Below are positions 1-8,074 of a stretch of DNA of 64,000 bases, piece by piece. The notes under the pieces were generated by a model. It searched no databases, had not been told where the DNA came from, and worked only from the letters and a program-made list of their open reading frames with translations. The position numbers and the translations under genes are program-made. Location: positions 1 through 64,000 of the IMG/VR virus record IMGVR_UViG_3300012988_000003; one strand, given 5' to 3'. The DNA comes from a virus. How positions within the stretch are numbered: the first letter of the stretch is position 1; each line of letters starts with the position of its first letter.

Positions 1-1
1 A

Positions 2-79
2 AATGCTTACGGGGGTAACGCGGTGGAGCATGGTTCCTTTCCGCCGTCCTGTGATACACTACGGCTAGAAAGGGTGTGA
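2..79 (+). CDS. Possible 3' end of a gene entering from the left
   Basis: One frame is open from the window edge to a TGA at 77-79 and codes about 25 residues that end in LRLERV. The other two plus frames stop at 16-18 and 66-68. A strong terminator follows 52 nt later, as expected after the last gene of an operon. No family can be recognised from so short a piece, and it could be non-coding. Confidence 0.25.
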   Translation, partial: NAYGGNAVEHGSFPPSCDTLRLERV

Positions 80-130
80 GTCGCCCAAGAGCCGCCAAGC
101 CGCAAGCGATTAACCCCTCGAATTTTCAAG

Positions 131-160
131 GCCCGATTCGCAATCGGGCTTTTATTTTTT
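131..160 (+). terminator. Rho-independent terminator
   Basis: A perfect 8-bp stem (GCCCGATT / AATCGGGC) with a CGC loop is followed by TTTTATTTTTT. The U-tract lies on the plus side, so it ends rightward transcription coming from before the window. It also insulates the minus-strand transposase gene that ends at 192. Confidence 0.8.
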
Positions 161-191
161 CCCGCGCTTCAATCGTACACGAAGCGCACTC

Positions 192-1049
192 TTAGAACGG
201 TTGTCTTTCTGACTCCTGAGTCTTGCCAGTCAATTCTTTGTAGGTGATCCGCTTTCCGACAATCTGCGATAGGGCGATTGAAAACCTTTCGCCATCGTTC
301 AATTTATTTCCGCTATTGTCTTTGCGGTGATTGAAACGGAACGCCTGTTCATCGACGTAGCGGAACAGGTGGAAGGGTTCGACCGCAATGTAAGTGCCGC
401 CTAGACCGCGCTTGAGCAGTGACCAGAAGTTTTCAATCCCGTTGGTGTGTACGTTTCCATCGACGTACTTTTCCAGATGATTGATTACCTTGTGCTCGTA
501 TTCATGGGTCACGAATTTATAGGCTGGAAATTCATCGGTGTAAACAGTCGCACCCTTTTCAACCGAGGGGAAAATTACAGCTTCGATTGATTCCTTTTTG
601 CGGTTTGATGCAACTTTCGCATGAACCTTGCCACCACGTTTGAGAACACCGATAACGATGGTTTTTGCTCCGGCATCTTTAACGCCTTTGCGCCGACGAG
701 CAGCAGCGTGCATGTTGCGTGCTTTGCCGCCGATGAAAGTCTCATCGACTTCGACCTCAGAGTTAGGGCCACCCATTTTGACGATCCCGCTACCTTGCAG
801 GGCCAAGCGAAGCCGATGCAAAACGAACCATGCCGACTTTTGAGTGATGCCCACAGCGCGGTGAACTTCATACGAGCTAACACCGTTCCGGCAACTGGTA
901 AGCATCCAGAGAGCTACAAGCCACTTGTTCAATTGCAGGCGGCTGAGGTTAAACCCAAGTCCGTCTGCATCTGCTCGTACACCGCAAGAAAAGACCGCTA
1001 CGGCCAGACCTACCTTGTTCGCAACACCGAACCGAAATGCCAGCAGCAC
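192..1049 (-). CDS. IS1595-family (ISXO2-like) transposase, degenerate N-terminus
   Basis: From about residue 40 the protein follows the IS1595/ISXO2 plan: LNKWLVALWML, a helix-turn-helix (SSYEVHRAVGITQKSAW), then the catalytic core with VEVDETFIGGK (first Asp), VYTDEFPAY (second Asp) and NGIENFWSLLKR (third acidic/Asn region), ending in an FNHR helix. Family members usually begin with a CxxC...CxxC zinc ribbon. Here the 40 residues before LNKW carry one cysteine, and cysteine-rich peptide appears instead in a neighbouring frame near 950-1063. This suggests a frameshift or deletion. The start is GTG at 1049. No terminal inverted repeats were seen. It may be a decayed insertion or a phage-borne transposase. 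Confidence 0.8.
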   Translation of the reverse strand: MLLAFRFGVANKVGLAVAVFSCGVRADADGLGFNLSRLQLNKWLVALWMLTSCRNGVSSYEVHRAVGITQKSAWFVLHRLRLALQGSGIVKMGGPNSEVEVDETFIGGKARNMHAAARRRKGVKDAGAKTIVIGVLKRGGKVHAKVASNRKKESIEAVIFPSVEKGATVYTDEFPAYKFVTHEYEHKVINHLEKYVDGNVHTNGIENFWSLLKRGLGGTYIAVEPFHLFRYVDEQAFRFNHRKDNSGNKLNDGERFSIALSQIVGKRITYKELTGKTQESERQPF

Positions 1050-1069
1050 GGCAGCAGGGCAACTGAAGA

Positions 1070-1330
1070 ATGAAGAAGCTTTTCAAGGCAGTAACCATTG
1101 AAGTTCTCTCTCAAGACAACAAGCGCGTTCTATCGCGTCACCGGTTCGTAGCCGACGAGGGCAACAAGAAAGTCCGGTTCACCGAACACGGCGTCGATCA
1201 GGTGATCAACACCTTCATCACCAAGTTCGAGACGGACAATCCGGGCCATCGGTACCGGCTGGCTGAACTGGCCGGCGCAAAGTTCCGGCTCGTCTGGGGT
1301 GACCATAAGCCGGTGAAAGTGCGTGGTTGA
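1070..1330 (+). CDS. Hypothetical 86-residue phage protein
   Basis: A basic, mixed alpha/beta protein beginning MKKLFKAVTIEV with regular codon use. It starts 21 bp after the transposase start on the opposite strand. The end overlaps the tail of a minus-strand membrane-protein frame (1218-1559) by 113 bp. No family is recognised. A weak purine run (GAAGA) precedes the ATG. Position at the head of the tail-protein region suggests a small virion or assembly protein, but nothing in the sequence proves this. Confidence 0.55.
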   Translation: MKKLFKAVTIEVLSQDNKRVLSRHRFVADEGNKKVRFTEHGVDQVINTFITKFETDNPGHRYRLAELAGAKFRLVWGDHKPVKVRG

Positions 1331-1559
1331 TCCAGAAGTCCTCGATGTAGGGGCGGGGATCGGAAACTTCTTTCCTATCCAGCCATTCGAGGCGGGCTAA
1401 AGAAGTCCACAGTATCGCCGCAAAAGCACATAACGCCATCCAGCCATAGTGGTAGTAGGCGTAACTGATGCCAAAACCGATGGCGTAGGCGAACGCCGCT
1501 AAACCAAAAATTAAAACTGTTATCACGGACTCAATTCTAGCTCCACTTTCTCCTTCCAT
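1218..1559 (-). CDS. Possible small membrane protein
   Basis: Residues 11-55 form two hydrophobic helices (VITVLIFGLAAFAYAIGFG and YYHYGWMALCAFAAILW), followed by a polar tail. Its ATG (1559-1557) overlaps the ATG of the plus-strand gene at 1558, so the two start codons share two bases and diverge. The last 113 bp overlap the gene at 1070-1330 and look less protein-like, so the reading frame may have been extended by loss of its original stop. The membrane segment is the main support. It could be spurious. Confidence 0.4.
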   Translation of the reverse strand: MEGESGARIESVITVLIFGLAAFAYAIGFGISYAYYHYGWMALCAFAAILWTSLARLEWLDRKEVSDPRPYIEDFWINHALSPAYGHPRRAGTLRRPVQPAGTDGPDCPSRTW

Positions 1560-3639
1560 GAAAAAACTTCTCTCTCTCCTGCTACTCGTGTCCTCCTACG
1601 CCTTTGCTGGCACGGTGACCGGTCAAATCACAACGGCCACATCTGGCCCGATCATCAACGGCACTTTGACGCTCACGCCAACTCAGGCGTTTGTTGTTAC
1701 CGGTACGGCCACGGTCGTTTCCTCCGCGGTGGCTTGCTACACCGATGCCTCGGGTAATGTGGTGGGCGAACCGAATCCTTTGGTTGCTCCGGTGGTCACA
1801 CCGAATACTGGAAGCGGCACGCTGACGGCTGGCACTTACTTCACACGCTTTGCCTATCAGGATGCGACCGGGACCACGTTCTATTCCTTCGAGACGACCA
1901 CAATTCTTACCTCGACCGGTAGCCTTATCGTTACAGCGCCCGTAAAGCAGCCGGCAACGGCCACAGGGTACAAAGTATTCATCTCGACCAGCTCAAGCAC
2001 AGAGACGCTACAGGGCACCGTTACCGGTACACCGGGAACATGGGCGAACTACACGCAGAGCGTTCCACTCGCTGCCGGATCCGCGTTACCTTCTACCAAC
2101 ACGACGGCCTGTAAGCCGTACTTCAGCGATGAGGGCATACCGGGATTCTCCTACCTTGTCGGCCTTTCCAACTCGTCAGGATCGAACGTCTCAGGGTTTC
2201 CGCAGCGCTGGCGTTTGTTTGGCGGCTCGGCTGGTACCGTAAACCTTAGCCTGGGCATGCCGATTTCAGACGGCGTTGTGGTTTATCCGCAACCGATAAT
2301 TTCGACTCCGGCCTTTAATGCGACGCAGAGCATTCTTGGCCCGTTGAATCTGAATGGCTTTGGGTTGACTGCGGGGAATGGGACATTCAGCGGTAACATG
2401 GTGGAATCAGGTACGACCACAATAGGCAAACTGAACTCCGTCAACTTCGTCGATGGCACGAAATTCACCACGATTAACGCAGCGGAAAACGACTACGGCA
2501 GCAATCAGGGCGTAGTTGTTGTCCCGCCAACGTTCGGCACCGGTGCTGGACAATCGCTTCTATCCCTCGACAATATTTTCGTCATTGACCAAAGGCAGGT
2601 CTTAAACCCATGCGCACAAAATACGCACCTGCATTTCAACGTCAAAGACACAAACAACGGTAGCGTCAGGCAGAAGTGGATCGTTTGTGATGAATACCAG
2701 CCGGCTGTGAGCATGCAGCCTGGCAGCTCATCTGCGTCCGTTGAGGGTGCGGCATTTCTCGAAGGCAACTTGAACGGCCTGGGAGTGCTGGAGGCACTCA
2801 ATGGAACAACCATTGTCGATAGCGGAGCGACGAGCTCTCCCGGTGCGGTGATTGGGGTCGAAGGGACCGCCAAGGTTTTAGGCACGGTGGCCAATACGAT
2901 TACCGATGCGCGCGGCGGCACATTCAACTGCGGAGCTGCCGGAGCCGGCAACATCACAACCTGCACAGGACTCTACGCTCAGGCACCGTCGCAGAGCAGC
3001 ACGGGAACCATCGCGAACGCTGTCTCCTTTCGAGCGGAAAAGCCTACGGTTGGCACCGCCACAAATAAGAGCATTCAGTCGGATGGACAGGTACAGGTTG
3101 GAACCATCGGCGGGGCGTCAAGCGGTGGCACAAACTCCCTTCTGACGATCGTAGCCGGGGCAAACCCCGCAATGAGCTTCCAGAACACCGCCGCCGGAGT
3201 GGACAACAAGAACTGGGATGTCATAGTGAGCGGTTCGGATTATCAAGTTCGTGCCGTCAACGACGCTAACAGTGGCGCTGCTACGGCTTTTGATTGCTCG
3301 CGCTCGGGAACTTCTATCACGCAATGCCTATTCCCGGCCGGAATTAAAGTTGGTACAAACGGCACATTGATGACCTTCACACAGCACAAGCGCGTGAGCA
3401 CTGGATCAATCGGGGGCACGACCAGGGCAGAGGTACTGGTTACCTGGGCGAGCACGTTCAACGATACAAGCTATACGGTTACGTGCAACGTCGAAGATTC
3501 AATGACGGCAGCCGCGACGCAAGGACTGACATTCGAGCGGTTGAGAACTAAAAGCGCGACACAGATCGGGCTGGTTATCAACAATCCGACCGGTGGAGCG
3601 ATCACCGGGACTATTGATTGCGTTGGACATCACGACTAA
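1558..3639 (+). CDS. Exported tail-fibre-like surface protein
   Basis: A 693-residue Thr/Ser/Gly-rich protein. Residues 1-18 are a textbook signal peptide (Lys-Lys, leucine core, cleavage after AFA). Around residues 85-165 there is an FN3-like segment (TGYKVFIST). The middle repeats short beta-rich G/T/N stretches typical of fibre shafts, and the last 60 residues resemble a fibre C-terminal domain. Only a few cysteines are present. No Shine-Dalgarno sequence is visible. The gene sits with two other large beta-rich proteins (5179, 8075) that also carry export signals. A tail-fibre role is inferred from composition and position. The signal peptide would be unusual for a virion protein, so a lysogen surface adhesin is the main alternative. 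Confidence 0.65.
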   Translation: MKKLLSLLLLVSSYAFAGTVTGQITTATSGPIINGTLTLTPTQAFVVTGTATVVSSAVACYTDASGNVVGEPNPLVAPVVTPNTGSGTLTAGTYFTRFAYQDATGTTFYSFETTTILTSTGSLIVTAPVKQPATATGYKVFISTSSSTETLQGTVTGTPGTWANYTQSVPLAAGSALPSTNTTACKPYFSDEGIPGFSYLVGLSNSSGSNVSGFPQRWRLFGGSAGTVNLSLGMPISDGVVVYPQPIISTPAFNATQSILGPLNLNGFGLTAGNGTFSGNMVESGTTTIGKLNSVNFVDGTKFTTINAAENDYGSNQGVVVVPPTFGTGAGQSLLSLDNIFVIDQRQVLNPCAQNTHLHFNVKDTNNGSVRQKWIVCDEYQPAVSMQPGSSSASVEGAAFLEGNLNGLGVLEALNGTTIVDSGATSSPGAVIGVEGTAKVLGTVANTITDARGGTFNCGAAGAGNITTCTGLYAQAPSQSSTGTIANAVSFRAEKPTVGTATNKSIQSDGQVQVGTIGGASSGGTNSLLTIVAGANPAMSFQNTAAGVDNKNWDVIVSGSDYQVRAVNDANSGAATAFDCSRSGTSITQCLFPAGIKVGTNGTLMTFTQHKRVSTGSIGGTTRAEVLVTWASTFNDTSYTVTCNVEDSMTAAATQGLTFERLRTKSATQIGLVINNPTGGAITGTIDCVGHHD

Positions 3640-3650
3640 AAGGAAGACGA

Positions 3651-4451
3651 TTATCGCTTCCCTAGAACCACGTTGGCACCCTTGACCATCAGGTCTTCGG
3701 GCTCCATGTTCCTGAAAGGTTCGGCCATCTTGCTTTGTGGAGTGGGCAGTTGAGGCCAGCGAAGGAAGCCGACGGGATGAACGCTGAAGCCTGAATCGGC
3801 AAAGATTCTTTCCATCTCCGGCCACGTGATTCTGTTCGTGTAGAAGCCGGAGCGTGACATCAAGCGACTTTCCCAGACTCGTTCTGAGAAACGCAGATTG
3901 TTGAGCGCGTATTGCAGATGATCCTGGAAGTCGATGGCGTGAGACGCGACGCCGCCCGGTTTTAGGATGCGGTGAGTTTCGGCCACCAGCAGAGAGAAGT
4001 CCTTTTTGCCAACGTGCTCCATCACGGCATGAGAAAACAGGAAGTCCACTGAGCCATCGGGAATTTGAGCAAGGCCAGCGGGGCTTTCCCAAAGGTAGGT
4101 GGTGCGCGGCGGGAGCGGCAAGTCTTTGGCAAGCGGCTCAGCATCAATCAGCCACGTATGCTCTGCGCCGCGATCGGCGGCAAGTTTTCCGGTAAGCAAT
4201 CCATTACCAGGACCGAGTTCGACGATGGTCTTACCGGCGAGTGACGTGATCCCGGCGCGTTGCATGTGCAGGTTTAGTACAGTTGAGGCGAAATCAGGAT
4301 TCTGCATCTGGCCAGCACGAAACAGGTTCAACCGCTGCCAGAAGGCAAACGATCCAAGCCGTGAGAGAACGACCTTGGCTCCGATCTTGGCCCACCACGG
4401 GATTTTGGAGTGAACGAAACTAGCCTGAGAGCTTGGGGCAGCGACTTCCAT
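3651..4451 (-). CDS. Class I SAM-dependent methyltransferase (methyltransf_11 type)
   Basis: A 266-residue protein with SAM-binding motif I, VELGPGNGLL (about residues 77-86), an acidic motif II (WLIDAEP), a motif IV-like stretch (DFLFSHAVMEHV), and RILKPGG, which is typical of small-molecule, lipid or sugar methyltransferases. It is not a DNA methyltransferase (no DPPY/NPPF). It lies on the minus strand between two plus-strand structural genes, so it looks like a separately transcribed cargo gene. A good -35/-10 pair for it exists (TTGCGT, 17 bp, TAAACT at 4467-4462), which would give an almost leaderless mRNA. The substrate is unknown. Modification of surface glycan is one possibility. Confidence 0.8.
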   Translation of the reverse strand: MEVAAPSSQASFVHSKIPWWAKIGAKVVLSRLGSFAFWQRLNLFRAGQMQNPDFASTVLNLHMQRAGITSLAGKTIVELGPGNGLLTGKLAADRGAEHTWLIDAEPLAKDLPLPPRTTYLWESPAGLAQIPDGSVDFLFSHAVMEHVGKKDFSLLVAETHRILKPGGVASHAIDFQDHLQYALNNLRFSERVWESRLMSRSGFYTNRITWPEMERIFADSGFSVHPVGFLRWPQLPTPQSKMAEPFRNMEPEDLMVKGANVVLGKR

Positions 4452-4525
4452 AAGGTTCGACAGTTTAGCAGTGGAAAACTAGAAACGCAATCGCCCTACA
4501 TTTGCGGTAACTATTTTGGTAACCC

Positions 4526-4726
4526 ATGAAAAAGCTGATTCTCTTTTCCGTGATCCTTTGCGGCTGTGCCGTCAAGCACGCACCGAAGTTTCAGCCCACA
4601 GCAACAGATGAGCAACTGATGCGCGATTACTATGGCAAGCCCTATCTTGACGCGCCGAAGGGATGGCATTGGGTCTGCGCTGATTTCAACATCCCAAGCG
4701 AACGCTGCTACATCGACAAGAACTAA
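4526..4726 (+). CDS. Small lipoprotein
   Basis: A 66-residue protein starting MKKLILFSVILCGCAVK: positively charged N-terminus, short hydrophobic core and a Cys at residue 14 in a lipobox-like context (ILCGC). The mature part is hydrophilic and contains two further cysteines. It is followed after 35 bp by a gene for a one-helix membrane protein with a coiled coil. Such a pair can form a spanin, which joins inner and outer membranes at lysis, but the usual order (inner first) is reversed here and the lipobox is not canonical. Confidence 0.6.
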   Translation: MKKLILFSVILCGCAVKHAPKFQPTATDEQLMRDYYGKPYLDAPKGWHWVCADFNIPSERCYIDKN

Positions 4727-4761
4727 AACCAGAAAGATTCCGGCCACTCTGGCCGCAACCC

Positions 4762-5100
4762 ATGACCAACATGCCTTCAACCCAGACATTCTTTACCGAG
4801 CACATCAAACCGCACGCGCCGACATACATTACCTCGGTCGCCACAAGTCTCCTATTTCTCTCCACCATGATCTTCAACTATTCCGGCCAATCGCAGCACG
4901 CGAAAGACGTGCAGACATCGCAAGGCGAGAAGATCGAACAGAACCAGCAGCAGATCAAAAGCCTTCAGGACCAACTCAACAAAGAGGGAAGCGTGGTCGC
5001 GGTAATCGGCCAGTTCAAAGACGACACCACCAAGCGGCTTGACCGCATTGAGAGCCTTTTACTGCGCGATATTCACCTGAATCAGCAACCGGCTCACTAA
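4762..5100 (+). CDS. Membrane-anchored coiled-coil protein (possible spanin or holin partner)
   Basis: A 112-residue protein with one transmembrane helix at about residues 22-40 (YITSVATSLLFLSTMIF), then a Gln/Lys-rich coiled coil (about 45-75) and a second short amphipathic helix. The pattern matches an inner-membrane spanin or a regulatory membrane protein. The preceding lipoprotein gene strengthens the lysis-cassette idea. No catalytic lysin lies beside it, so the function is inference. A second in-frame ATG occurs three codons downstream. Confidence 0.6.
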   Translation: MTNMPSTQTFFTEHIKPHAPTYITSVATSLLFLSTMIFNYSGQSQHAKDVQTSQGEKIEQNQQQIKSLQDQLNKEGSVVAVIGQFKDDTTKRLDRIESLLLRDIHLNQQPAH

Positions 5101-5178
5101 GGCCCAAAGCGCTCTGTTTCGGCATTGCGCGTACAATTAGATCACTACCCCCTTTAAAGGAATCACGGGCCCCATACC

Positions 5179-6699
5179 ATGAAAAAGACCATCGTTTCGA
5201 TCCTCGCTGCCATGTGTTTAATCACAGCAGCTACCGCCCAGGCACCATCAGTCGGCGGCCGTATTCTCGTTTCGCGTTACGGCGCTTACCAACTGCAGGG
5301 CGGTACAGTACTGGCGGCATCTGGAGCAGGAACGATCAGCTTTAATAATGCCGCATGTTTTGTTCCCGTCGGCACGCGCTCAATCGTCCCCATCGCTACC
5401 AACATTCCGCTTAAAATCGTGGACGCAACCAGCGCAAACACCGAGACGGTAACGCCATCTTCTGTTTCAGTAGGTGCTGGTGTTTGCAACTTCACCGCTA
5501 CCTTCAATAACGCCCACGCGTCTTACTACGTGACATCTGGGACCGGCGGTCTGCAGGAAGCAATCCTCGACAATCCAAATCCAAGCGGGCCATTTTTGCT
5601 TGAAGCGTCCTCAACCACGACCGATGCGCAGATCAAGGCAGCGACCAGTTTCAACCCAGCAATCGTGATTGAAGATTTTCGCGGCAACGCCAATGCGGGA
5701 ATGTCCTCACCGATTTACTGGCGTATGAATCCAAGCGCCGTCACTCCGCTCTCGACGCCAACTCCAGCGGCCTTGCCGACGACTACAACCGGCTCATTGA
5801 CCTCAAACGCCTATAAGGTGACAACCGCTTATGTTGACTGCCTGGGCGGCATTGGACTCGATTCAACCGAATCAGCAGCCACGGCAACAACCACCGGTGT
5901 TGTGGTTCCATCACCGGCTGCCAAGACCGGCGCCTGTGCCTGGGTACCAAGGATTTCAAGCGCTGGTGGAACCGGTGATGAGACGCTTGCGGCTTCACCG
6001 CTGACGAATTCAATCTGTCAGCTCTCAACCGTCGAGACGGTCATTCCGGCCTGTGCGATTGGCTCGGCTGCAACGATTACTGCCAATCCTTCGGGAACTG
6101 CAAAGCCCAGCGTTGAAGCGAATGCTTTTTCAACGTACACACTGCAACCATTCAACATCATGCCGCCTCCGGTAGTTACGCATTACCCGTTTGGCGTCTT
6201 TGTCGCCTCGGCCACGCTGAACAACTCGACTGCTGACGTGGCGCAGCTCGGGCCGTTCCCGGCGGGCTACTTCAATAAACTTGGCGGTACGTGGCAAATA
6301 TGCATGAAGGGTGGTTCGGCAACCGCCGTCGCGTCCTCGGTGCTCGTGGTTAAGCTGCTTGCAGCCAACGAATACGCACAGTCTCCCGTGACTCTTTCAA
6401 CCATTACTTATCCGACGCAAACGCGCGCAGCAGCGGGAACGATGCAGGGCTGCTGGCTGATGCAAACGGCTGTGACCGGAGCTTCTGGAAAGTTCTGGGT
6501 TGGTGATACCGGAAACTGGGTATCATTTTTGAACACGACTCCATCAACCCAGGTACTGGCTGCTGATGCCTCTGCTGCGGCTTCAAGCACGATCGATCTA
6601 ACCAAGACCGTTTATCTATCGATCAATTATCTGGAAACCGCCAGCCAGAACATTACGGTGCCCATTGTGAACAGCGTTTCCATGCGGCAATTACAGTAA
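5179..6699 (+). CDS. Exported beta-rich structural/surface protein
   Basis: A 506-residue protein. Residues 1-20 are a signal peptide (MKKTIVSILAAMCLITAATA, then QAPSV). The rest is Thr/Ala/Ser-rich beta sequence with scattered cysteines (ACFVP, GVCNF, VDCLGG, GACAW), which would suit disulfides outside the cytoplasm. The C-terminal 180 residues look like a lectin- or carbohydrate-binding-like sandwich (TWQICMKGG...VYLSINYLE). It is closed by a strong terminator 30 bp downstream. Location among tail-like genes suggests a fibre or accessory surface protein; the export signal argues for secretion or surface display in the lysogen. Confidence 0.65.
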   Translation: MKKTIVSILAAMCLITAATAQAPSVGGRILVSRYGAYQLQGGTVLAASGAGTISFNNAACFVPVGTRSIVPIATNIPLKIVDATSANTETVTPSSVSVGAGVCNFTATFNNAHASYYVTSGTGGLQEAILDNPNPSGPFLLEASSTTTDAQIKAATSFNPAIVIEDFRGNANAGMSSPIYWRMNPSAVTPLSTPTPAALPTTTTGSLTSNAYKVTTAYVDCLGGIGLDSTESAATATTTGVVVPSPAAKTGACAWVPRISSAGGTGDETLAASPLTNSICQLSTVETVIPACAIGSAATITANPSGTAKPSVEANAFSTYTLQPFNIMPPPVVTHYPFGVFVASATLNNSTADVAQLGPFPAGYFNKLGGTWQICMKGGSATAVASSVLVVKLLAANEYAQSPVTLSTITYPTQTRAAAGTMQGCWLMQTAVTGASGKFWVGDTGNWVSFLNTTPSTQVLAADASAAASSTIDLTKTVYLSINYLETASQNITVPIVNSVSMRQLQ

Positions 6700-6728
6700 A
6701 CCAAGCTTACGAGCACGACTCCTCGGTA

Positions 6729-6755
6729 GGGAGCCAGAAATGGCTCCCCTTTTTA
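6729..6755 (+). terminator. Rho-independent terminator
   Basis: Perfect 8-bp stem GGGAGCCA / TGGCTCCC with a GAAA tetraloop, followed by CTTTTTA. It ends the transcript of the exported protein gene just upstream. The next gene has its own AAGGA ribosome site, so a new transcript probably begins nearby. Confidence 0.85.
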
Positions 6756-6777
6756 TTGCTATCAAAAAGGAAATCCC

Positions 6778-6969
6778 ATGCCACCCATGAACGCGACAAC
6801 GACCTCGGCTCCCTTACAGCTTGAGGGCGTCAACAAAATGAAGAACGCTCCCAAAAAGAAAAAGACTATGGGCCAGAGGATGATCGGCAGGCGTGATCCT
6901 GATGCCGCCGTCGAGGGAACGTCGAAAGACAAGTCCCGCTTTGAAGGTACGAGCAAAGACCGGTATTAA
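6778..6969 (+). CDS. Small basic protein with capsid-N-terminus mimic and GQR tag
   Basis: A 63-residue protein with good ribosome site (AAAAAGGAAATCCC-ATG). Residues 8-19 (TTSAPLQLEGVN) match the first residues of the major capsid protein (TTSAALQLEDVN). Residues 25-39 are a lysine run plus TMGQRMIGRR, a tag also found at the end of the next protein and three times in the 542-residue internal protein. The C-terminus holds a repeated EGTSKD unit. It has no recognised family. The shared peptides suggest it binds capsid partners during assembly or is packaged. Confidence 0.7.
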   Translation: MPPMNATTTSAPLQLEGVNKMKNAPKKKKTMGQRMIGRRDPDAAVEGTSKDKSRFEGTSKDRY

Positions 6970-6970
6970 C

Positions 6971-7147
6971 GTGCCCTACGTATCCGATAAACAGCGGCGC
7001 TACTTCAACGCGAACCGCGACGAAATTGGCCCCAAGGTTGTGGACGAATTCAACCAGGCCAGCAAGGGCAAGAAACTGCCCGAGCGCGCACCGAAGAAGA
7101 AAACCATGGGCCAGAGGCTTATGGGAAACAGAAAAGCGAGTAACTAA
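6971..7147 (+). CDS. Small phage protein with KLPER motif and GQR tag
   Basis: 58 residues from a GTG at 6971, one base after the previous stop. The N-terminal half (VSDKQRRYFNANRDEIG...KKLPER) resembles a widespread short phage protein that begins with a QRR/NANRDEI helix and ends in KLPER. The C-terminus is APKKKTMGQRLMGNR, nearly identical to the previous protein's lysine-GQR tag. A longer frame from 6893 exists, but it overlaps the upstream gene and lacks a ribosome site. Confidence 0.65.
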   Translation: MPYVSDKQRRYFNANRDEIGPKVVDEFNQASKGKKLPERAPKKKTMGQRLMGNRKASN

Positions 7148-7150
7148 CCC

Positions 7151-7516
7151 ATGCCCAAGACCACGTTTTACACCATGAACGCCGCTGCCGGTGCCTTCAC
7201 TGCAATTCCAGCGACCATTCCTTGCCGGTACGTCGAGGTTCGCGAGGATGAATCGGTCACGCCGCAGGGATTGATCTATCAGCGGCCCAATCTTGACCGC
7301 ACATTCTCTGTCACCGAGCAGGTCGGTACGCCGTCCAGCCCGGACGCACCGCAGATCATACTCGGGAACAAGCTGGCTGCTGGCAACGCAAAGAGCGCAT
7401 TGCTCGGTCTGCCGGCGCAGAACTCCGGTGGCTCGGCAATCGCGGCAACCATAATCCTGCAAATCAAGTCGGTGGGCGCAGGCGGCAACAAAATTCGCGT
7501 AATCGAGCATGAATGA
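7151..7516 (+). CDS. Hypothetical virion-associated protein with EDESV motif
   Basis: 121 residues, beta-rich, with CRYVEVREDESV at about residues 25-36. The protein two genes downstream (7796-8074) has CNTVLVKEDESV at the same relative position, so the two are likely distant paralogues. Four bases separate this gene from the preceding stop, and it overlaps the following start by 8 bp, so it is translated in an operon. The family is not recognised. Small, beta-rich and located in the tail region, it may be a decoration or tail accessory protein. Confidence 0.6.
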   Translation: MPKTTFYTMNAAAGAFTAIPATIPCRYVEVREDESVTPQGLIYQRPNLDRTFSVTEQVGTPSSPDAPQIILGNKLAAGNAKSALLGLPAQNSGGSAIAATIILQIKSVGAGGNKIRVIEHE

Positions 7517-7796
7517 TGCTGGTGTTCTGGTGGACACACCATTTGACCGTCCGGGCGACAAGAACATTCCCGCTGCGATGGCGCTTGATCTCACAGGCCA
7601 GCGCATCTCTCCTCTAATCCTTGCGGTCATTGGCTCTCTGCTGGAGAAAAAAGGCAGCCTAGTAATTAAAAATGCGGCGATAGAAAAACCCGGAGAGAGC
7701 GCCAAAATGTTTGGTTTCACCTTCGAAGATGGGACGGACAATAAGCACTTCTTCATCGTCTACGGGAAATGTAAAACCAGAATTGAAGTTCCATAG
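7509..7796 (+). CDS. Hypothetical 95-residue protein
   Basis: Starts at ATG 7509 inside the end of the previous gene, and its TAG overlaps the next GTG by one base (TAGTG). That indicates translational coupling on both sides. It contains a hydrophobic helix (ISPLILAVIGSLLEKKG) and a beta C-terminus (HFFIVYGKCKTRIEV). No family is recognised. Confidence 0.55.
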   Translation: MNDAGVLVDTPFDRPGDKNIPAAMALDLTGQRISPLILAVIGSLLEKKGSLVIKNAAIEKPGESAKMFGFTFEDGTDNKHFFIVYGKCKTRIEVP

Positions 7797-8074
7797 TGGC
7801 AAAAACCAAGGCCACGACTCTCACCACCACACCGCAAAACATCGTTGTCCAAAGCTCCTGTAACACCGTTCTGGTCAAGGAAGATGAATCTGTCGTCGGC
7901 TGGCCGACGGTCGCCCTTGTAATAAAAAAAGGTGCTGGTGATCCTGACACGCTGACCTCAGGCAAAAGCTACCAGTTCCTGTCGCCGCCAAATTGTCAGT
8001 TCTCGGCTGGCTCCATTCTTGGAACCATCGCCGTGGCCATTGGCTCAACATCAGGCATTCAAGACGAACAATAA
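7796..8074 (+). CDS. Hypothetical protein, paralogue of the 7151 gene product
   Basis: 92 residues from GTG 7796. The KEDESV motif and its preceding Cys-Asn-Thr-Val strand align with the 121-residue protein at 7151-7516. The rest is beta-rich and small-residue-rich, ending GTIAVAIGSTSG. It abuts the tail-spike gene directly (stop 8072-8074, next ATG 8075). Possible base or attachment subunit of the spike; this is inference from position alone. Confidence 0.55.
   Translation: MAKTKATTLTTTPQNIVVQSSCNTVLVKEDESVVGWPTVALVIKKGAGDPDTLTSGKSYQFLSPPNCQFSAGSILGTIAVAIGSTSGIQDEQ

Noticed and set aside
621-1073. 150-residue plus-strand frame opposite the transposase
   Set aside because: It is antisense to the conserved catalytic core, has no ribosome site and shows no family features.
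5132-5137. TACAAT as a -10 before the 5179 gene
   Set aside because: No acceptable -35 at 16-18 bp was found, so it was not listed as a promoter.
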